Positions 62,307 through 64,000 of a stretch of 64,000 nucleotides of DNA are shown here, piece by piece (position 1 is the first letter of the stretch; every line of letters starts with the position of its first letter). This DNA comes from Sulfurospirillum sp. UBA12182 (GTDB lineage Bacteria; Campylobacterota; Campylobacteria; Campylobacterales; Sulfurospirillaceae), in assembly GCA_002742765.1 (NCBI GenBank), contig DLUF01000042.1:104761-168760 (forward strand), given 5' to 3'. Position numbers and translations under genes: made by a program. Under the pieces are notes generated by a model. That model worked only from the letters and a program-made list of their open reading frames with translations, was not told where the DNA came from and did not search any database.

Positions 62307-63929
62307 TTGTCTGAAGTACTCGCATTAAAATACCGTCCAAGCTCTTTTGATAAACTCATTGGGCAAGAAGCTGTTACACAAACTCTATCCTTAGCACTCA
62401 ACCAAAACAGGCTTTCTCATGCTTATTTATTTTCAGGTTTAAGAGGAAGTGGAAAAACCTCAACAGCTAGAATCTTTGCTAAAGCGTTAGTTTGTGACCA
62501 TGGACCTACTTCTAAGCCTTGTGGTATATGTCAAAATTGTCAAATGGCAAATGAAAACAGACATATAGATATCATCGAAATGGATGCAGCTAGTAGTAGA
62601 AAGATTGATGATATACGAGATTTAATCGAACATACAAAATACAAACCAAACTCTGCTCGTTTTAAGATTTTTATTATAGATGAAGTTCATATGCTCACTA
62701 AAGAAGCTTTTAATGCCTTACTAAAAACTTTGGAGGAACCTCCTTCATTCGTCAAGTTTATCTTAGCAACAACTGATCCTTTAAAATTACCAGCAACGAT
62801 TTTGTCTCGAACACAGCATTTTAGGTTTAAACAAATCGCAAAATCAGATATCACCCATCACCTCTCACATATACTAAATCTTGAAAATATAGAATATGAG
62901 ATAGACGCACTAGATATGCTTGCTCGTGCAGGAAATGGCTCACTAAGAGATACACTGACTCTTTTAGATCAAGCTATTATCTACTCTAAAAGCTATGTTA
63001 CCCCAGAAGCAGTAGCTTCTATGCTAGGGTTACTTGACCCTGTCCAATTAGAAAATATCTTTGAGACGATTTTAAAAGGGGATAAAGAGAAGCTAATTGC
63101 CATCATAAAAGATTTAGAAAGTTATGAATGTGAAGTTGTTATTGATGAATTAATCGCTTATCTCAAAGAGGCTTTTTTCTCCAAAAACAACAAATTTTCA
63201 ATTCTCCTTTGCGAAAGATTTTTTAGAATTTTAAGTGAAGCAAAAAATCTACTCTTTTTAAATGCTGATAACGGTTTTGTGTTAAGTCTTGTCTTTTTTA
63301 AAATGCTAGAAGCTACCAATATAAAAACTGTTGAAGAGATGATAGAATCTTTAGAAAGTGAGAAGTTTCGTATCCCTCAAAAAGAGGAGCTTATCAAAGC
63401 CCATACATCAAATATGCTTAACACAACTGTACAAAAAGAGACTATCCATGAGCAAAACACACAAACACAAGAGACAACAAACGCTTCTTTGTTTGCGCAA
63501 CTTATAGAAAAACTTGAAGATAGAAGCCATGAGTTGGCAACTTGTTTTAAGAAAAATATAGAATTTATCAGCTTTGAAAATGCTACACTCACATGGTCTT
63601 CTAGTGCAGATGGAGAAGATAAAGAAACCTTACGTTATGGATATGCTATCATTCGTCAGTTTGTACAAGAGATTTTTGGGCTTGATACAAAAATACAGAT
63701 GCAACAAGCACAACCAAAAGAAGTTTTTGAACAAGAAGAAGAGATTCCATCTTCCATGATAGAAGAAATAGAGTTTGAAGAGGGTGCAAACACACATAGC
63801 TGTGTAAGTGGGCATTTAAGCCAAGAAGCTAAAGATGCTCAAGCAAAAGAGATACTCAATGACCCTTTTGTGCAAAAAGTACAAGAAATGTTTCAGCCAA
63901 AAGATATTAAAATTTATCCAAAAGTTTAG
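62307..63929 (+). CDS. dnaX: DNA polymerase III subunit gamma/tau
   Basis: TTG start; LALKYRPSSFDKLIGQEAVTQTL; GLRGSGKTSTARIFAKAL; four-Cys zinc module; IIDEVHML. Confidence 0.95.
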   Translation: MSEVLALKYRPSSFDKLIGQEAVTQTLSLALNQNRLSHAYLFSGLRGSGKTSTARIFAKALVCDHGPTSKPCGICQNCQMANENRHIDIIEMDAASSRKIDDIRDLIEHTKYKPNSARFKIFIIDEVHMLTKEAFNALLKTLEEPPSFVKFILATTDPLKLPATILSRTQHFRFKQIAKSDITHHLSHILNLENIEYEIDALDMLARAGNGSLRDTLTLLDQAIIYSKSYVTPEAVASMLGLLDPVQLENIFETILKGDKEKLIAIIKDLESYECEVVIDELIAYLKEAFFSKNNKFSILLCERFFRILSEAKNLLFLNADNGFVLSLVFFKMLEATNIKTVEEMIESLESEKFRIPQKEELIKAHTSNMLNTTVQKETIHEQNTQTQETTNASLFAQLIEKLEDRSHELATCFKKNIEFISFENATLTWSSSADGEDKETLRYGYAIIRQFVQEIFGLDTKIQMQQAQPKEVFEQEEEIPSSMIEEIEFEEGANTHSCVSGHLSQEAKDAQAKEILNDPFVQKVQEMFQPKDIKIYPKV

Positions 63930-63987
63930 GGGTGTTAGCTCAGCTGGGAGAGCGCTACGCTGGCAGCGTAGAGGTCAGGGGTTCGAT
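63929..63987 (+). tRNA. tRNA-Ala (anticodon GGC), 3' end missing
   Basis: GGGGTGTTAGCTCAGCTGGGAGAGCGCTACGCTGGCAGCGTAGAGGTCAGGGGTTCGAT: D-arm, anticodon stem CTACG/CGTAG with loop CTGGCAG, start of T-arm. Confidence 0.92.
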
Positions 63988-64000
63988 AGATCGGAAGAGC
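63988..64000 (+). other. Illumina adapter sequence (AGATCGGAAGAGC)
   Basis: Exact 13-nt match to the common Illumina TruSeq adapter start at the window end, replacing the expected tRNA 3' sequence. Confidence 0.93.

Noticed and set aside
63929-63987. tRNA-Ala as a genuinely truncated tRNA or phage attachment-site remnant
   Set aside because: The sequence right after the break is an exact Illumina adapter, so truncation is technical.
1-64000. CRISPR arrays, prophage or rRNA operons
   Set aside because: No regularly spaced direct repeats, Cas genes, phage structural genes or rRNA-like sequence were seen.

Overview
AT-rich window from a Campylobacterota (epsilonproteobacterial, Sulfurimonas-like by gene content) genome. 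It is dominated by a ~55 kb glycan locus: N-glycosylation-type genes (pglF-, wecA/mraY- and pglB-like), a variable glycosyltransferase/flippase block, CDP-3,6-dideoxyhexose genes (rfbF/G/H plus a reductase and an epimerase), GDP-mannose/GDP-fucose genes, UDP-sugar dehydrogenases, galU/pgi/manB, a divergent + strand rmlDBAC/O-antigen-ligase block, and heptose genes (gmhA/hldE/hldD/gmhB). Flanking genes are cheY-hisA-hisH on the left and cytochrome c/ccoS/ccoI-rho-murI-dnaX-tRNA-Ala on the right. The main unusual observations are: (1) a 330-aa intein with LAGLIDADG-like motifs inside GDP-mannose 4,6-dehydratase; (2) a strongly over-represented palindrome, TTTACATGTAAA (core TACATGTA), occurring in several coding frames and missing from a 15-kb variable block; (3) three perfect in-frame 18-bp repeats at the catalytic region of a CDP-sugar reductase; (4) degenerate heptamer tracts (ATTMAAM-like) inside galE and a glycosyltransferase; (5) a wecB'-'dnaG chimeric junction, with the dnaG remnant later interrupted by an IS407-type element whose inverted repeats and 4-bp duplication can be resolved exactly; (6) a frameshifted LpxL-like acyltransferase; (7) an Illumina adapter sequence at the extreme right end, cutting off tRNA-Ala. 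All calls are from reading the sequence and the supplied ORF track; no database searches were run.
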